The translations under genes were made by a program, and so were the position numbers. A stretch of DNA of 64,000 nt from Christiangramia oceanisediminis (GTDB lineage: Bacteria > Bacteroidota > Bacteroidia > Flavobacteriales > Flavobacteriaceae), in assembly GCF_022570735.2 (NCBI RefSeq), contig NZ_JANCNS010000001.1:434001-498000 (forward strand), in the 5' to 3' direction. This document shows, one piece after another, positions 53,925 to 62,028 of this stretch (its first letter is position 1; the number at the start of each line of letters is the position of its first letter). The notes beneath the pieces were generated by a model, which worked only from the letters and a program-made list of their open reading frames with translations, made no database searches and was not told where the DNA came from.

Positions 53925-54045
53925 GATCTATCATTCAAAATTTAAGATTCAAGATTTGTGGTGATAAAAATCAAAATTTATACGTAAACAGACCACCCAC
54001 AACAGATAACCCACAATAGACAACAGACAACCCCCACAGACAACT

Positions 54046-55047
54046 TTACATCTTCACCTCCTTAAAATTATCTTCATTTTCTAAAAACCAGTTATAAGTC
54101 TTGCGGATTCCTTCTTCAAGTGAAGTAGAAGCTACCCAGCCAGCCTTTGTCATTTTTTCAACATGCATCAATTTTCGTGGAGTGCCATCTGGTTTCGAGG
54201 AATCCCATTTCACCTTTCCCTTATATCCCACGATCTTTTGAATAAGGTTTGCCAGTTCTTTTATACTCAGGTCCTGCCCTGTTCCAATATTGTATAAATA
54301 CTCTGGCAATTGATTCTCAAGGGTAAATTGTACTGCTTCGGCCATATCATCTACAAACAGAAATTCCCGCATAGGACTACCGGAACCCCACAGTTCGACA
54401 AACTCATTATCGACAAGCTCACTGCGGTTTTCGACAGGCTCACTCTGCCCGGCCTTCTCCATTTTCAGCTTAGCCTCATGAAATTTTCGGATCATCGATG
54501 GCAATACATGCGAGGTTTTCAGATCAAAATTATCATTGATCCCGTATAAATTCGTTGGCATCAGGCTTACATAATCCTTTCCAAACTGCATCCTGATAGC
54601 TTCACAGGCTTTCACCCCTGCGATCTTCGCAATAGCGTAAGCCTCGTTGGTGGGCTCAAGGCTACCCGTTAACAAATATTCCTCTTTTAAAGGTTGAGGA
54701 GCATGCTTTGGATAGATACAGGAACTGCCTAAAAAGATGAATTTTTCTATCCCATTCTTGTGGGCACAGTCGATCAGGTTATTCTGTATCTGCAGATTTT
54801 CCATCAAAAACTGATAAGGATGATCCCTATTGGCTAGGATTCCTCCTACCCTGGCTGCAGCATCAATTACCGCTTCAGGTCTCTCCCTTTTGAAAAAATC
54901 CTGTACAGCTTTCTGATCCCGCAGGTCCAGTTCTTTCGAGGTCTTTCCAATAAGATTCGTATAACCCTGGGACTCCAGCCTTCTCCAGATTGCTGAACCT
55001 ACCATTCCTTTATGGCCCGCTATGTATATCTTTGTATTCTTTTTCAT
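54046..55047 (-). CDS. fcl: GDP-L-fucose synthase
   Basis: A 333-residue NADPH-dependent epimerase/reductase that turns GDP-4-keto-6-deoxy-mannose (made by Gmd) into GDP-L-fucose for surface polysaccharide. The coenzyme loop is GHKGMVGSAI, the catalytic Ser is in GSSCIYP, and the catalytic pair Y137/K141 is in EAYAIAK. Around residues 196-217 there is an insertion relative to the family with two heptads SEPVENR and SELVDNE, encoded by a 21-base near-duplication (54403-54444). The reading frame is intact before the conserved WGSGSPMREFLFVDD. The gmd gene lies 507 bases upstream, across the GxxExxY gene. Confidence 0.94.
   Translation of the reverse strand: MKKNTKIYIAGHKGMVGSAIWRRLESQGYTNLIGKTSKELDLRDQKAVQDFFKRERPEAVIDAAARVGGILANRDHPYQFLMENLQIQNNLIDCAHKNGIEKFIFLGSSCIYPKHAPQPLKEEYLLTGSLEPTNEAYAIAKIAGVKACEAIRMQFGKDYVSLMPTNLYGINDNFDLKTSHVLPSMIRKFHEAKLKMEKAGQSEPVENRSELVDNEFVELWGSGSPMREFLFVDDMAEAVQFTLENQLPEYLYNIGTGQDLSIKELANLIQKIVGYKGKVKWDSSKPDGTPRKLMHVEKMTKAGWVASTSLEEGIRKTYNWFLENEDNFKEVKM
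54403..54444 (-). repeat. In-frame 21-base near-duplication inside fcl
   Basis: Two 21-base copies read AGTGAGCCTGTCGAAAACCGC-like on the minus strand and encode SEPVENR and SELVDNE. A third partial copy GAGTTTGTCGAAC follows toward the 3' end. The core GAGCYTGTCGA matches a repeat word common in intergenic DNA of this phylum. Confidence 0.75.
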
Positions 55048-55099
55048 CCTTTATATTCTGATTTTTTGAAAGACCCCTACTCTAATCCTGATTTGTATC

Positions 55100-55131
55100 G
55101 ATTACATAGATTATAACGGATTCCGCGGATT
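55100..55131 (+). repeat. Left imperfect inverted repeat flanking the GxxExxY gene
   Basis: A 32-base element that is 25/32 identical to the reverse complement of 55520-55551. It contains GATTACA and GGATT words, and ends 4 bases before the GxxExxY stop codon. Confidence 0.75.
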
Positions 55132-55135
55132 CCTT

Positions 55136-55519
55136 TTAGTTAAGAGTGTTTATAAAACGTTTCCACTTCAAACTCTTTTCACCAAAGTTGACGAGTAGAC
55201 CAACTTCCTTATTTGTTGCCTTTAAGTAATTGATGATCTGGTTTTCCATATTCTTATTAAGAAACGAGACAGATTTCAACTCAATTATAATTGAGTCATA
55301 ACATAGAAAATCAGTTTTGAAATATTTATTTAGCTTCTGGCCTTCGTAGTATAATTCTAATTTCTTCTGTTCTTGAAAGGGTATTTCTTGTTTCCTAAAC
55401 TCCTTTGTTAGTACTTCCTGATACACCGATTCCAGAAATCCACTCCCCAAATTCTTATGGACCATCATATACGCACCTATGATTTTATAAGTCTCTTCTT
55501 CAAATAACAGTGGTGACAT
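55136..55519 (-). CDS. GxxExxY family protein
   Basis: A 127-residue protein with the family motif GSGFLESVYQEVLTKEF (GxxExxY) near residue 22, then FKTDFLCYDSIIIELKSVSFLN and a final VGLLVNFGEKSLKWKRF. This is a PD-(D/E)XK nuclease-like fold, with the D...ExK pair in DF-LCYDSIIIELK. Members are scattered among surface polysaccharide genes of Bacteroidota; no function is established. It sits between fcl and gmd and is bounded closely on both sides by inverted repeats, so it looks like an inserted unit. It starts with ATG at 55519, one base from the right repeat. Confidence 0.88.
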   Translation of the reverse strand: MSPLLFEEETYKIIGAYMMVHKNLGSGFLESVYQEVLTKEFRKQEIPFQEQKKLELYYEGQKLNKYFKTDFLCYDSIIIELKSVSFLNKNMENQIINYLKATNKEVGLLVNFGEKSLKWKRFINTLN

Positions 55520-55551
55520 AATCCGTGTAATCCATTTTAATCCGTGTAATT
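55520..55551 (-). repeat. Right imperfect inverted repeat flanking the GxxExxY gene
   Basis: A 32-base element with the word AATCCGTGTAAT present twice. It is the inverted partner of 55100-55131 (25 of 32 positions) and touches the start codon of the GxxExxY gene. Confidence 0.75.
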
Positions 55552-55553
55552 AT

Positions 55554-56669
55554 TTACTCAAAATAATTCATAACCTTAAACCCTCCTCCTTTCAAATATT
55601 GCTCTCTTTGCATTAGCTTGATATCACTCTGCATCATGTCTTTCACAAGATCCTGAAGTTCATATTCCGGTTTCCAGCCTAATTTTTTGTGGGCTTTGCT
55701 GGCGTCACCTATCAGCATATCTACTTCGGTAGGTCTGAAATAATTTGGATCTATGTTCAATACTTCCCTGCCGGTCTCTAACTGAAACCTGGAATCAGAG
55801 CAACTTTCTATGAAAGCTTTTTCATTTGCGCCCTCGCCTTCAAACCTAAGTGTTATTCCCAATTCCCCAAATGCCATTTTTACAAAATCTCGTACCGTGG
55901 TGGTTTTTCCCGTAGCGATGACCCAGTCTTCGGGTTCTTCGGCCTGCAGTATCATCCACATCATTCGTACATAATCCTTGGCGTGTCCCCAGTCTCTCTG
56001 TGCATCCAGATTTCCAAGGTAAAGTTTATCCTGTAAACCAAGAGCGATCCTGGTGGCAGCCCGGGTGATCTTTCGGGTTACAAAGGTTTCCCCTCTTAGT
56101 GGAGACTCGTGATTGAACAGGATGCCGTTACAGGCAAACATTCCATAAGCCTCCCGGTAGTTCACGGTGATCCAGTAGGCGTATAATTTCGCCACCCCAT
56201 ATGGGGAACGCGGATAAAACGGCGTGGTTTCGGTTTGGGGTACTTCCTGCACCTTTCCATATAATTCGGAAGTTGATGCCTGGTAGATACGGGTTTTCTT
56301 TTCCAGCCCCAGCAATCGAACCGCATCAAGTATTCGCAGGGTACCCAGGCCGTCGGCATTCCCGGTATACTCCGGGATCTCGAAAGACACTCCCACATGG
56401 CTCATCGCTGCCAGGTTATAGATCTCATCGGGTTGAATTTCCTGGATAAGTCTAATCAGGTTCGTCGAATCGGTTAGATCTCCATAATGAAGGATAAAAT
56501 TCCTGTTCTTTTCATGGGGGTCCTGGTATAAATGGTCAACCCTGTCTGTATTAAAAAGTGAAGACCTTCTTTTTATTCCATGAACCACATAACCTTTCTT
56601 TAAAAGGAATTCACTTAGGTAAGCCCCATCCTGCCCGGTAACCCCGGTTATCAATGCTATTTTACTCAT
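55554..56669 (-). CDS. gmd: GDP-mannose 4,6-dehydratase
   Basis: A 371-residue short-chain dehydrogenase that makes GDP-4-keto-6-deoxy-mannose, the substrate of Fcl. The nucleotide loop [14 protein letters not shown], the catalytic STSELYGK with downstream [10 protein letters not shown], and [16 protein letters not shown] are all intact. Length and order match the bacterial enzyme. Together with fcl it supplies GDP-L-fucose, so the cell decorates an envelope glycan with fucose. Two glycosyltransferase genes follow upstream at 56915-59178 on the same strand. Confidence 0.96.
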   Translation of the reverse strand: MSKIALITGVTGQDGAYLSEFLLKKGYVVHGIKRRSSLFNTDRVDHLYQDPHEKNRNFILHYGDLTDSTNLIRLIQEIQPDEIYNLAAMSHVGVSFEIPEYTGNADGLGTLRILDAVRLLGLEKKTRIYQASTSELYGKVQEVPQTETTPFYPRSPYGVAKLYAYWITVNYREAYGMFACNGILFNHESPLRGETFVTRKITRAATRIALGLQDKLYLGNLDAQRDWGHAKDYVRMMWMILQAEEPEDWVIATGKTTTVRDFVKMAFGELGITLRFEGEGANEKAFIESCSDSRFQLETGREVLNIDPNYFRPTEVDMLIGDASKAHKKLGWKPEYELQDLVKDMMQSDIKLMQREQYLKGGGFKVMNYFE

Positions 56670-56914
56670 CTGCTTTATTTAGAACTAAAATTTGAAGCTG
56701 GTAGACCTGAAAACACGAAAATTTTCTCTCTCAGGCCAGGGCGGTTATTAAAACCTTGTAGACTAATATACATAATTATGTTTTTTACAGCGGAAGGAAA
56801 AGCAGCGGTTTTACCTGAAATATTAAATAAATCCATTTTAAAAATCACCGAATTAATGCGGATCCCATTTATTAAATGAATGGTGTATAGACTCCGGTTT
56901 TATAAACCTTCCAA

Positions 56915-58150
56915 TCACCTGGAATTCAGAATTTCGTCGATCTTCCCTGCCATGATATCACCGTATTCACTAATGGGATATTTTGCGGCAGTACGCATGG
57001 CTTCCCTTCCAATTGCTTCAATTTTCTCAGGTTCATTCAAAATTTCCTTCAGTTTACTAACGAGCTGCTTCGTATTTCCGGGTTCTACCAGCCAGCCGTT
57101 GCGACCATCTTCTATAAAATCGGCTCCACAGGTTCGTCTAGTCGTGATTACCGGGGTGCCCTGGGACATGGCTTCGGTCACTACAAGACCGTAGCCTTCA
57201 AACAAGGATGGGAAAATCAAAATATCGTGATTCCTCATTTGTTCCAGGATCTCTTCATGTGGCAAAGAGTTGATCCAACGGTGCTGTTTCAATCCCTTAT
57301 TCAAGGGGATGCAATCTTCTACAACTTTGCGACCAATGATCGTAAGCTCTATACTTTCTCCCAGCAAATCCATTGCTTCAAAAATATTAGCAAGGCCTTT
57401 TCGTTGTGATAATCCGCCTACAAATAATAATTTCAGCTTTCGATCGGTTGGGGGCACATAGCTTCTGTTTGGTAAAGGTTCCGGAAAGCCATACGGCACT
57501 ACATGCACGGCAGCCAATTTCCCCGGATACCATCCCAGCGTTTCTTTGGTAAAACTGCTTGCTACGAAAATATGATCGGCCAAAGCGAGCTCCATGTCTT
57601 TTCTATACAATTTCTCGCGCGAATCCTTAAATCCGGTTAAGGTGACTGCCCAGTCGGGCCTGTTTTCCTTTTCACCGTTCAATAATTCACGCATGGCCCG
57701 CCAGTAACCAATGGGCAGATCGTAAAAACAAATGATATTGCCCTCCTTTGCCTTTTGAAAAGTTTTAAACGCTCCGTCTTCATAAGCATATATGGCTTCA
57801 GATTCGCCTAAATTCATGCTTACTTTTCTATCCAGGTGCGTATATATTTTATCTACCGAAAAGATCCCTTTTTCATGGGCCATCAAAAACGCGATCTTGA
57901 ACCTTATCGAGAAATGTCTGCCAAGTTCCTTTAATGGTTGGGTTCTGGTCTTTCGCATTACTTCAGCAGAATAAGACCTTCTTAAAAGAGCTTTAAATGG
58001 TGAGTTCTTCACTACCTGGTATAAAAGTCCACCTTCCCCGATCGCAATGGAAGTATAAAAGCGATGTAAGGAACCCTTCCTTAAAAGCCCCACTAACAGG
58101 GCCCTTACATTTGCATTACCAGTTGGATGGGATAAGCTTATTTTAGACAT
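56915..58150 (-). CDS. Glycosyltransferase family 4 protein
   Basis: A 411-residue GT-B fold enzyme. The donor-site region is VPYGFPEPLP, then KLKLLFVGGLSQRKGLANIFEAM and the EX7E motif in EGYGLVVTEAM, followed by GTPVITTRRTCGADF. It transfers a sugar from a nucleotide donor to a growing glycan on the cytoplasmic side; donor identity cannot be read. Its start overlaps the end of the next glycosyltransferase gene by 13 bases, so both are made from one message. It has no membrane helix. Confidence 0.9.
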   Translation of the reverse strand: MSKISLSHPTGNANVRALLVGLLRKGSLHRFYTSIAIGEGGLLYQVVKNSPFKALLRRSYSAEVMRKTRTQPLKELGRHFSIRFKIAFLMAHEKGIFSVDKIYTHLDRKVSMNLGESEAIYAYEDGAFKTFQKAKEGNIICFYDLPIGYWRAMRELLNGEKENRPDWAVTLTGFKDSREKLYRKDMELALADHIFVASSFTKETLGWYPGKLAAVHVVPYGFPEPLPNRSYVPPTDRKLKLLFVGGLSQRKGLANIFEAMDLLGESIELTIIGRKVVEDCIPLNKGLKQHRWINSLPHEEILEQMRNHDILIFPSLFEGYGLVVTEAMSQGTPVITTRRTCGADFIEDGRNGWLVEPGNTKQLVSKLKEILNEPEKIEAIGREAMRTAAKYPISEYGDIMAGKIDEILNSR

Positions 58151-59178
58151 TCAGCCTGATGATTTTTGAACACATTCTTTAAGACCTCAAAATACTTTTC
58201 AGCAACTTTTTCTGAAGAATGATCATCCAGATGCGGCCTGGCCTTGCTTTTCAATTCTTCCTGTAATTGACTATCTTCTATAAGCTTCCAGGTTTCTGAA
58301 TAAAACGATTCCATATTATTTCGCGTAAATATAACACCGGCTTCCCCCACAGCATCAACAAGACCTCCATCACCAGACACGATTGGGATACAACCACAGG
58401 CCATCCCTTCAAGGGCTATATTTCCAAATGGCTCACGCCACCTGGAAGGCACCAGTATATATTGATGCCTATTCAATTCATCAACCAGATCTTCGCCTTT
58501 AAGGACTCCTTTAAATTTAACCTGATTATTCAATTCGAGTTTTTTAACCAGGTCTTCCAACGTTTTTTTTTCTGGCCCCTCTCCTATAACGGTAAGGCTG
58601 AAATATTTATCATTCCTGTTCTTAATTAGGTAAAGGAGTTGAACTGCCATATCCACGCCTTTATCAGAAACCAGCCTTCCCAGGAAAACAAAATCATTAT
58701 TCCTGGCTATTTCAGCCTTAATCCTGAATAACTCATCCCGATAAGGGTTCCCGATAATAACAGCATCTGAATTTAGACTATCAGCAATTGGCTTACTTAC
58801 TGCAATGAGTCTGTTGGCCTTGCCAAGTTTTAAGGTTTTAAGATGATCCTGCCAGCCTTTCTTACCATTCTGCCGTGCGACCCAGGTCCTGATAGCGATA
58901 ACATTAAGTTTATTATAAACTACAGACGGCCAGGATAACTTTAAACATGGATTGTTCTCATAGACTATTTCTGCCCATTTATGTTCTTTTATTATTTGTT
59001 GCAATGAAGGATCCCTGATCACCAAAAAAGGGAAAGTCTTTTCTCCTGTTTCCCTGGTCCAGGTAAGCAGATGAACCTCTGCCCCGAATTTTGAAAAATA
59101 GGTAGCCAGAATTTCAGAATTGACCTCTATTCCGCCTACTTCAGGATAAAACCTATGAGAAATAAAAAGGATCTTCAT
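58138..59178 (-). CDS. Glycosyltransferase family 4 protein
   Basis: A 346-residue GT-B enzyme with an N-terminal PEVGGIEVNSEILATYFSK acceptor side, the donor lobe DFVFLGRLVSDKGVDMAVQLL, and EX7E as EPFGNIALEGMACG. It belongs to the GT4 type, as its neighbour, but shares little sequence with it, so each probably adds a different sugar. It heads the minus-strand polysaccharide block; the 284-base gap upstream holds repeated AAAACCTGA words. Confidence 0.9.
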   Translation of the reverse strand: MKILFISHRFYPEVGGIEVNSEILATYFSKFGAEVHLLTWTRETGEKTFPFLVIRDPSLQQIIKEHKWAEIVYENNPCLKLSWPSVVYNKLNVIAIRTWVARQNGKKGWQDHLKTLKLGKANRLIAVSKPIADSLNSDAVIIGNPYRDELFRIKAEIARNNDFVFLGRLVSDKGVDMAVQLLYLIKNRNDKYFSLTVIGEGPEKKTLEDLVKKLELNNQVKFKGVLKGEDLVDELNRHQYILVPSRWREPFGNIALEGMACGCIPIVSGDGGLVDAVGEAGVIFTRNNMESFYSETWKLIEDSQLQEELKSKARPHLDDHSSEKVAEKYFEVLKNVFKNHQAECLK

Positions 59179-59341
59179 TTTCGGCTCTATTTTTAATCCG
59201 TCTAATATATTCTTATTGAACTGATAACCAGTTAAATATATAACTTTTATGAAGTTCCATTAGTTTATTTTATCCTTTACTTATCTAAAAAATAGCATAT
59301 TCCTGGATCGACGATCTACTTCACGTCTTGTTTTGACCTTC

Positions 59342-59400
59342 AAAACCTGACGAAAATCAGGTTTTAGCCTATAAAGCCTCAAAAATTCCAAAACCTGACC
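59342..59400. promoter_or_regulatory. Repeated AAAACCTGA elements between divergent genes
   Basis: AAAACCTGA occurs at 59342-59350 and again near 59390-59398, and its exact reverse complement TCAGGTTTT at 59357-59365. The first pair forms a 9-base-arm hairpin with a 6-base loop. The location, between the glycosyltransferase gene (start 59178) and yceI (start 59463), suits a regulatory site or a terminator. Confidence 0.4.
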
Positions 59401-59462
59401 CCTGTCATATTTTAAAGCCCACTGCTAACGCAAATTTGTACTGTTAATTAAAATCAATCACA

Positions 59463-60041
59463 ATGAAAAGTTTCAACCTCATAATCGTAGCAATCCTGAT
59501 TAGTTTCGGTTTTAACACGCTCAATGCACAAACCTACCGTCTTAATAACAAGGCTTCAGAAGTCCTGGTTGACGGGACCTCCAACATCCATGACTGGACC
59601 ATAGAAGCTGAAAGTGCTTCAGGAACGATTAGTCTTAATCAAAATGGAAAGGATTTAAACGGCATCTCAAAACTGGAGTTCACGGTGGAAGCCGAAAGTT
59701 TGAAAAGTGGAAAAGGCGGAATGGACAAAAACACTTATAAAGCTCTTAATACAGACGATCATAAACTAATAACCTACCAGCTAAAAGAAGTGAATAATAT
59801 CGAGAAGTTAAGCGATAACAGCTACAAGGTATCCACCACCGGAATTATGGAGATCGCAGGTACAAAAAAGAACATCAGGCTGGATTTCAATTTAAAAACC
59901 AATTCCAACACCATCAGCCTTAGCGGTGAACATAATCTAAAAATGACCGATTATGGTGTAGAACCTCCAACAGCAATGTTCGGTACCATTACAACCGGCG
60001 ATACAGTTAAGATCAAATTCAAAACACAATTTTCAATTTAA
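59463..60041 (+). CDS. YceI family exported protein
   Basis: A 192-residue periplasmic protein with signal peptide (about 1-23, NTLNAQTYRL). The lipocalin-like YceI fold is visible: VDGTSNIHDWTIEAES near residue 37, then GKDLNGISKLEFTVEAESLKSGKGGMDKNTYKAL with the typical LNTDDHKLITYQL, and the end HNLKMTDYGVEPPTAMFGTITTGDTVKIKF. YceI proteins bind isoprenoid or amide lipids. It starts a five-gene plus-strand set, 26 bases before the outer-membrane barrel gene. Confidence 0.92.
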   Translation: MKSFNLIIVAILISFGFNTLNAQTYRLNNKASEVLVDGTSNIHDWTIEAESASGTISLNQNGKDLNGISKLEFTVEAESLKSGKGGMDKNTYKALNTDDHKLITYQLKEVNNIEKLSDNSYKVSTTGIMEIAGTKKNIRLDFNLKTNSNTISLSGEHNLKMTDYGVEPPTAMFGTITTGDTVKIKFKTQFSI

Positions 60042-60067
60042 GAACCTCAACCTAAAAATCAAATACA

Positions 60068-61321
60068 ATGAAAACTACAATCAAATATTTCGCTCTAGCT
60101 ATTATTGCTATGCTCACGCTGCCAACTGTAGCACAAAATCAGCGTGACCTTGACAACTTCCGTTATCGCGATCAAAGAGGAATTAACCAGTTTGAAGCTC
60201 CTAAAGATACCGTTTCTACCTTTGACGGACTTCATGTACGAATAGGTGGTGCTTCCACCATCCAGTTCCAGGATCTGGATCAGGAAAATTCAGGTGCGGT
60301 GGAATTAAATGACCTTGAAGGAAACTTTAACCTGGCAACTGCCAACCTTGACCTTGATGTGGCACTATACGACGGGGTAAGGATGCACCTTAGAACTTAC
60401 CTGTCTTCTCAGCACCATAATGAGGCTTATGTTAAGGGTGGTTATATTCAAATAGACAAACTTGACTTTATTAGGAAAGGTTTTGCTGAAGGGCTTATGG
60501 ACCACATGAGAGTTAAAATTGGTCACATGGAAAATAACTATGGTGATGCTCACTTCAGAAGAACCGATAACGCCATGGCCCTTTATAATCCTTTTATTGG
60601 TAACTACCTGATGGATAGCTTTACCACTGAAGTTGGTGCAGAGGTGTATTATTTTGGTGGCCCCTGGTTAGCCATGGTAGGTTTTACAAATGGTAAATTA
60701 AACCAGTCTACCATCGAAGTTGATACCGAACTATCCTGGTTAGCCAAGTTTGGTTATGACAACCAGATCACTGATAATTTCAGGTTGAGGCTTACCGGAT
60801 CTGTTTTCGCCTCTCCACAAAGACAATATGGTTCCCGTGGAAGTACTCAGTACCTTTATGCCGGTGACCGTGCAGGAACCAGATATTACAACGTAATGGA
60901 AGGCTCTTTTAGAGCGGGAAGAATTAACCCTGATTTTGGTGAAGAACTTACTTCTTTCATGTTCAACCCGTTCATAAAATATGGTGGTCTGGAGTTCTTT
61001 GGAATAATTGAAGTAGCGACAGGTGGAAGCGTGGATGCAATTCCAGAAAAAGAAGATATCACCTGGAACCACTATGCTGCAGAGCTTATTTACCGCTTCG
61101 GAACAGATGACGACATCTTTGTGGGAGCACGTTATAATACTGCCAACGATGATGATGTTTCTGTAAACCGTTTCAACCTTGGCGCTGGATGGTTCTTAAC
61201 AAAGAACATTCTTTTAAAAGGTGAATACGTGAACCAGGAATATAATGATTATCCAACTGGCAACCTTTTTGAAGATGCGCAGTTCAATGGAGTAATGCTT
61301 GAGGCCGTAATAAGCTTCTAA
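60068..61321 (+). CDS. Outer-membrane beta-barrel protein
   Basis: A 417-residue exported protein with signal peptide (about 1-22, ending TVAQNQ). The mature part alternates aromatic and polar residues in strands and ends AQFNGVMLEAVISF, with a terminal Phe typical of outer-membrane barrels. I see no TonB plug or box, so it is more likely a small porin than a receptor. Segments such as GNYLMDSFTTEVGAEVYYF and GAGWFLTKNILLKGEYV form strand pairs. The substrate is unknown; the flanking YceI-type proteins suggest a lipid or quinone-like ligand, which is inference. Confidence 0.82.
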   Translation: MKTTIKYFALAIIAMLTLPTVAQNQRDLDNFRYRDQRGINQFEAPKDTVSTFDGLHVRIGGASTIQFQDLDQENSGAVELNDLEGNFNLATANLDLDVALYDGVRMHLRTYLSSQHHNEAYVKGGYIQIDKLDFIRKGFAEGLMDHMRVKIGHMENNYGDAHFRRTDNAMALYNPFIGNYLMDSFTTEVGAEVYYFGGPWLAMVGFTNGKLNQSTIEVDTELSWLAKFGYDNQITDNFRLRLTGSVFASPQRQYGSRGSTQYLYAGDRAGTRYYNVMEGSFRAGRINPDFGEELTSFMFNPFIKYGGLEFFGIIEVATGGSVDAIPEKEDITWNHYAAELIYRFGTDDDIFVGARYNTANDDDVSVNRFNLGAGWFLTKNILLKGEYVNQEYNDYPTGNLFEDAQFNGVMLEAVISF

Positions 61322-61333
61322 GATTCAAAAAAA

Positions 61334-61383
61334 GTTTCGGGTAGCTTTCTTAAATTGAGGTTTAAGGATCGCTGCCCGAAATT
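61334..61383 (+). terminator. Partial terminator after the barrel gene
   Basis: Arms TTTCGGG-AGC and GCT-CCCGAAA separated by a 26-base loop, 13 bases past the barrel stop. Loop size is large and T run is short, so it is a weak terminator or processing hairpin; the next YceI-like gene may still be reached by read-through. Confidence 0.5.
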
Positions 61384-61411
61384 ATTTCAGGAAATCTCAA
61401 AATTCTGAATC

Positions 61412-61981
61412 ATGAAAAAGTTATTTCTATTTCTCGGAATAATACTGCCTAGTCTAATGCTTCAGGCACAGAAGGATTTCGATACTGAGAACATCATGAT
61501 ACTGCCTGATAGCGAATTGATCATTGCGGGAAGTACCAATGTCAACAAGTTTAATTGCGTATTCGATATATCGCTGATTAGTGGCTGGAAAAAGATCAGG
61601 ATCAGCCGGGAAGAAAGATTCCTTAGGTTTCATGAACTATACCTTCCCTTAAGGACCGACGGTTTTGATTGTGGAAATAAAAGAATGAACTCTGATTTCC
61701 AGGATCTTTTAATGTGTGATAAATATCCAGAGATCAGGATCAAAATAAATAAAATCGAATTATTCCCGGGAGAATACAATAAGGCGTATGTAAGTGTTGA
61801 ACTCGCCGGAAAGTCGAAAGATTATGAACTCCCGGTACTTGTGAGCAAGGAACACTTCATTGGAAAATTTAAGATCAACATTCGTCATTTCGGGCTGGAG
61901 CCTCCTAAAAAGGCATTGGGTCTGGTAGAAGTTGATGAGATGATAGAAGTTCAATTCAATCTAAACCTGGACCACCAATAA
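61412..61981 (+). CDS. YceI-like exported protein (diverged)
   Basis: A 189-residue protein with signal peptide (about 1-19, LMLQAQKDF). The strand order and the ending IRHFGLEPPKKALGLVEVDEMIEVQFNLNL parallel the HNLKMTDYGVEPPTAMFG end of the first YceI protein, and the middle has MNSDFQDLLMCDKYPEIRIKI in place of the MDKNTYKALNTDDHKLI region. It has three Cys that the first YceI lacks. It is a diverged relative, probably binding a different ligand. It follows the barrel gene by 90 bases and precedes a CoA-transferase by 47. Confidence 0.8.
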   Translation: MKKLFLFLGIILPSLMLQAQKDFDTENIMILPDSELIIAGSTNVNKFNCVFDISLISGWKKIRISREERFLRFHELYLPLRTDGFDCGNKRMNSDFQDLLMCDKYPEIRIKINKIELFPGEYNKAYVSVELAGKSKDYELPVLVSKEHFIGKFKINIRHFGLEPPKKALGLVEVDEMIEVQFNLNLDHQ

Positions 61982-62028
61982 GATCCTTTTCTTTTTAATT
62001 ATTTCAGAAGCTAAACCATAAAACAATC

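Larger units (their letters stand above)
53556..54045. other. 490-base repeat-rich spacer
   Basis: Between the kinase and fcl genes. Left part (about 53628-53690) is G/T-rich with repeated GTTGTC and TGTTG words. The middle holds two octamer arrays (53711-53782, 53869-53924) and TTTAAGATT repeats. The right part (about 53985-54045) is the A/C-rich complement-type of the left part. No open frame or RNA gene was found. Confidence 0.8.
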
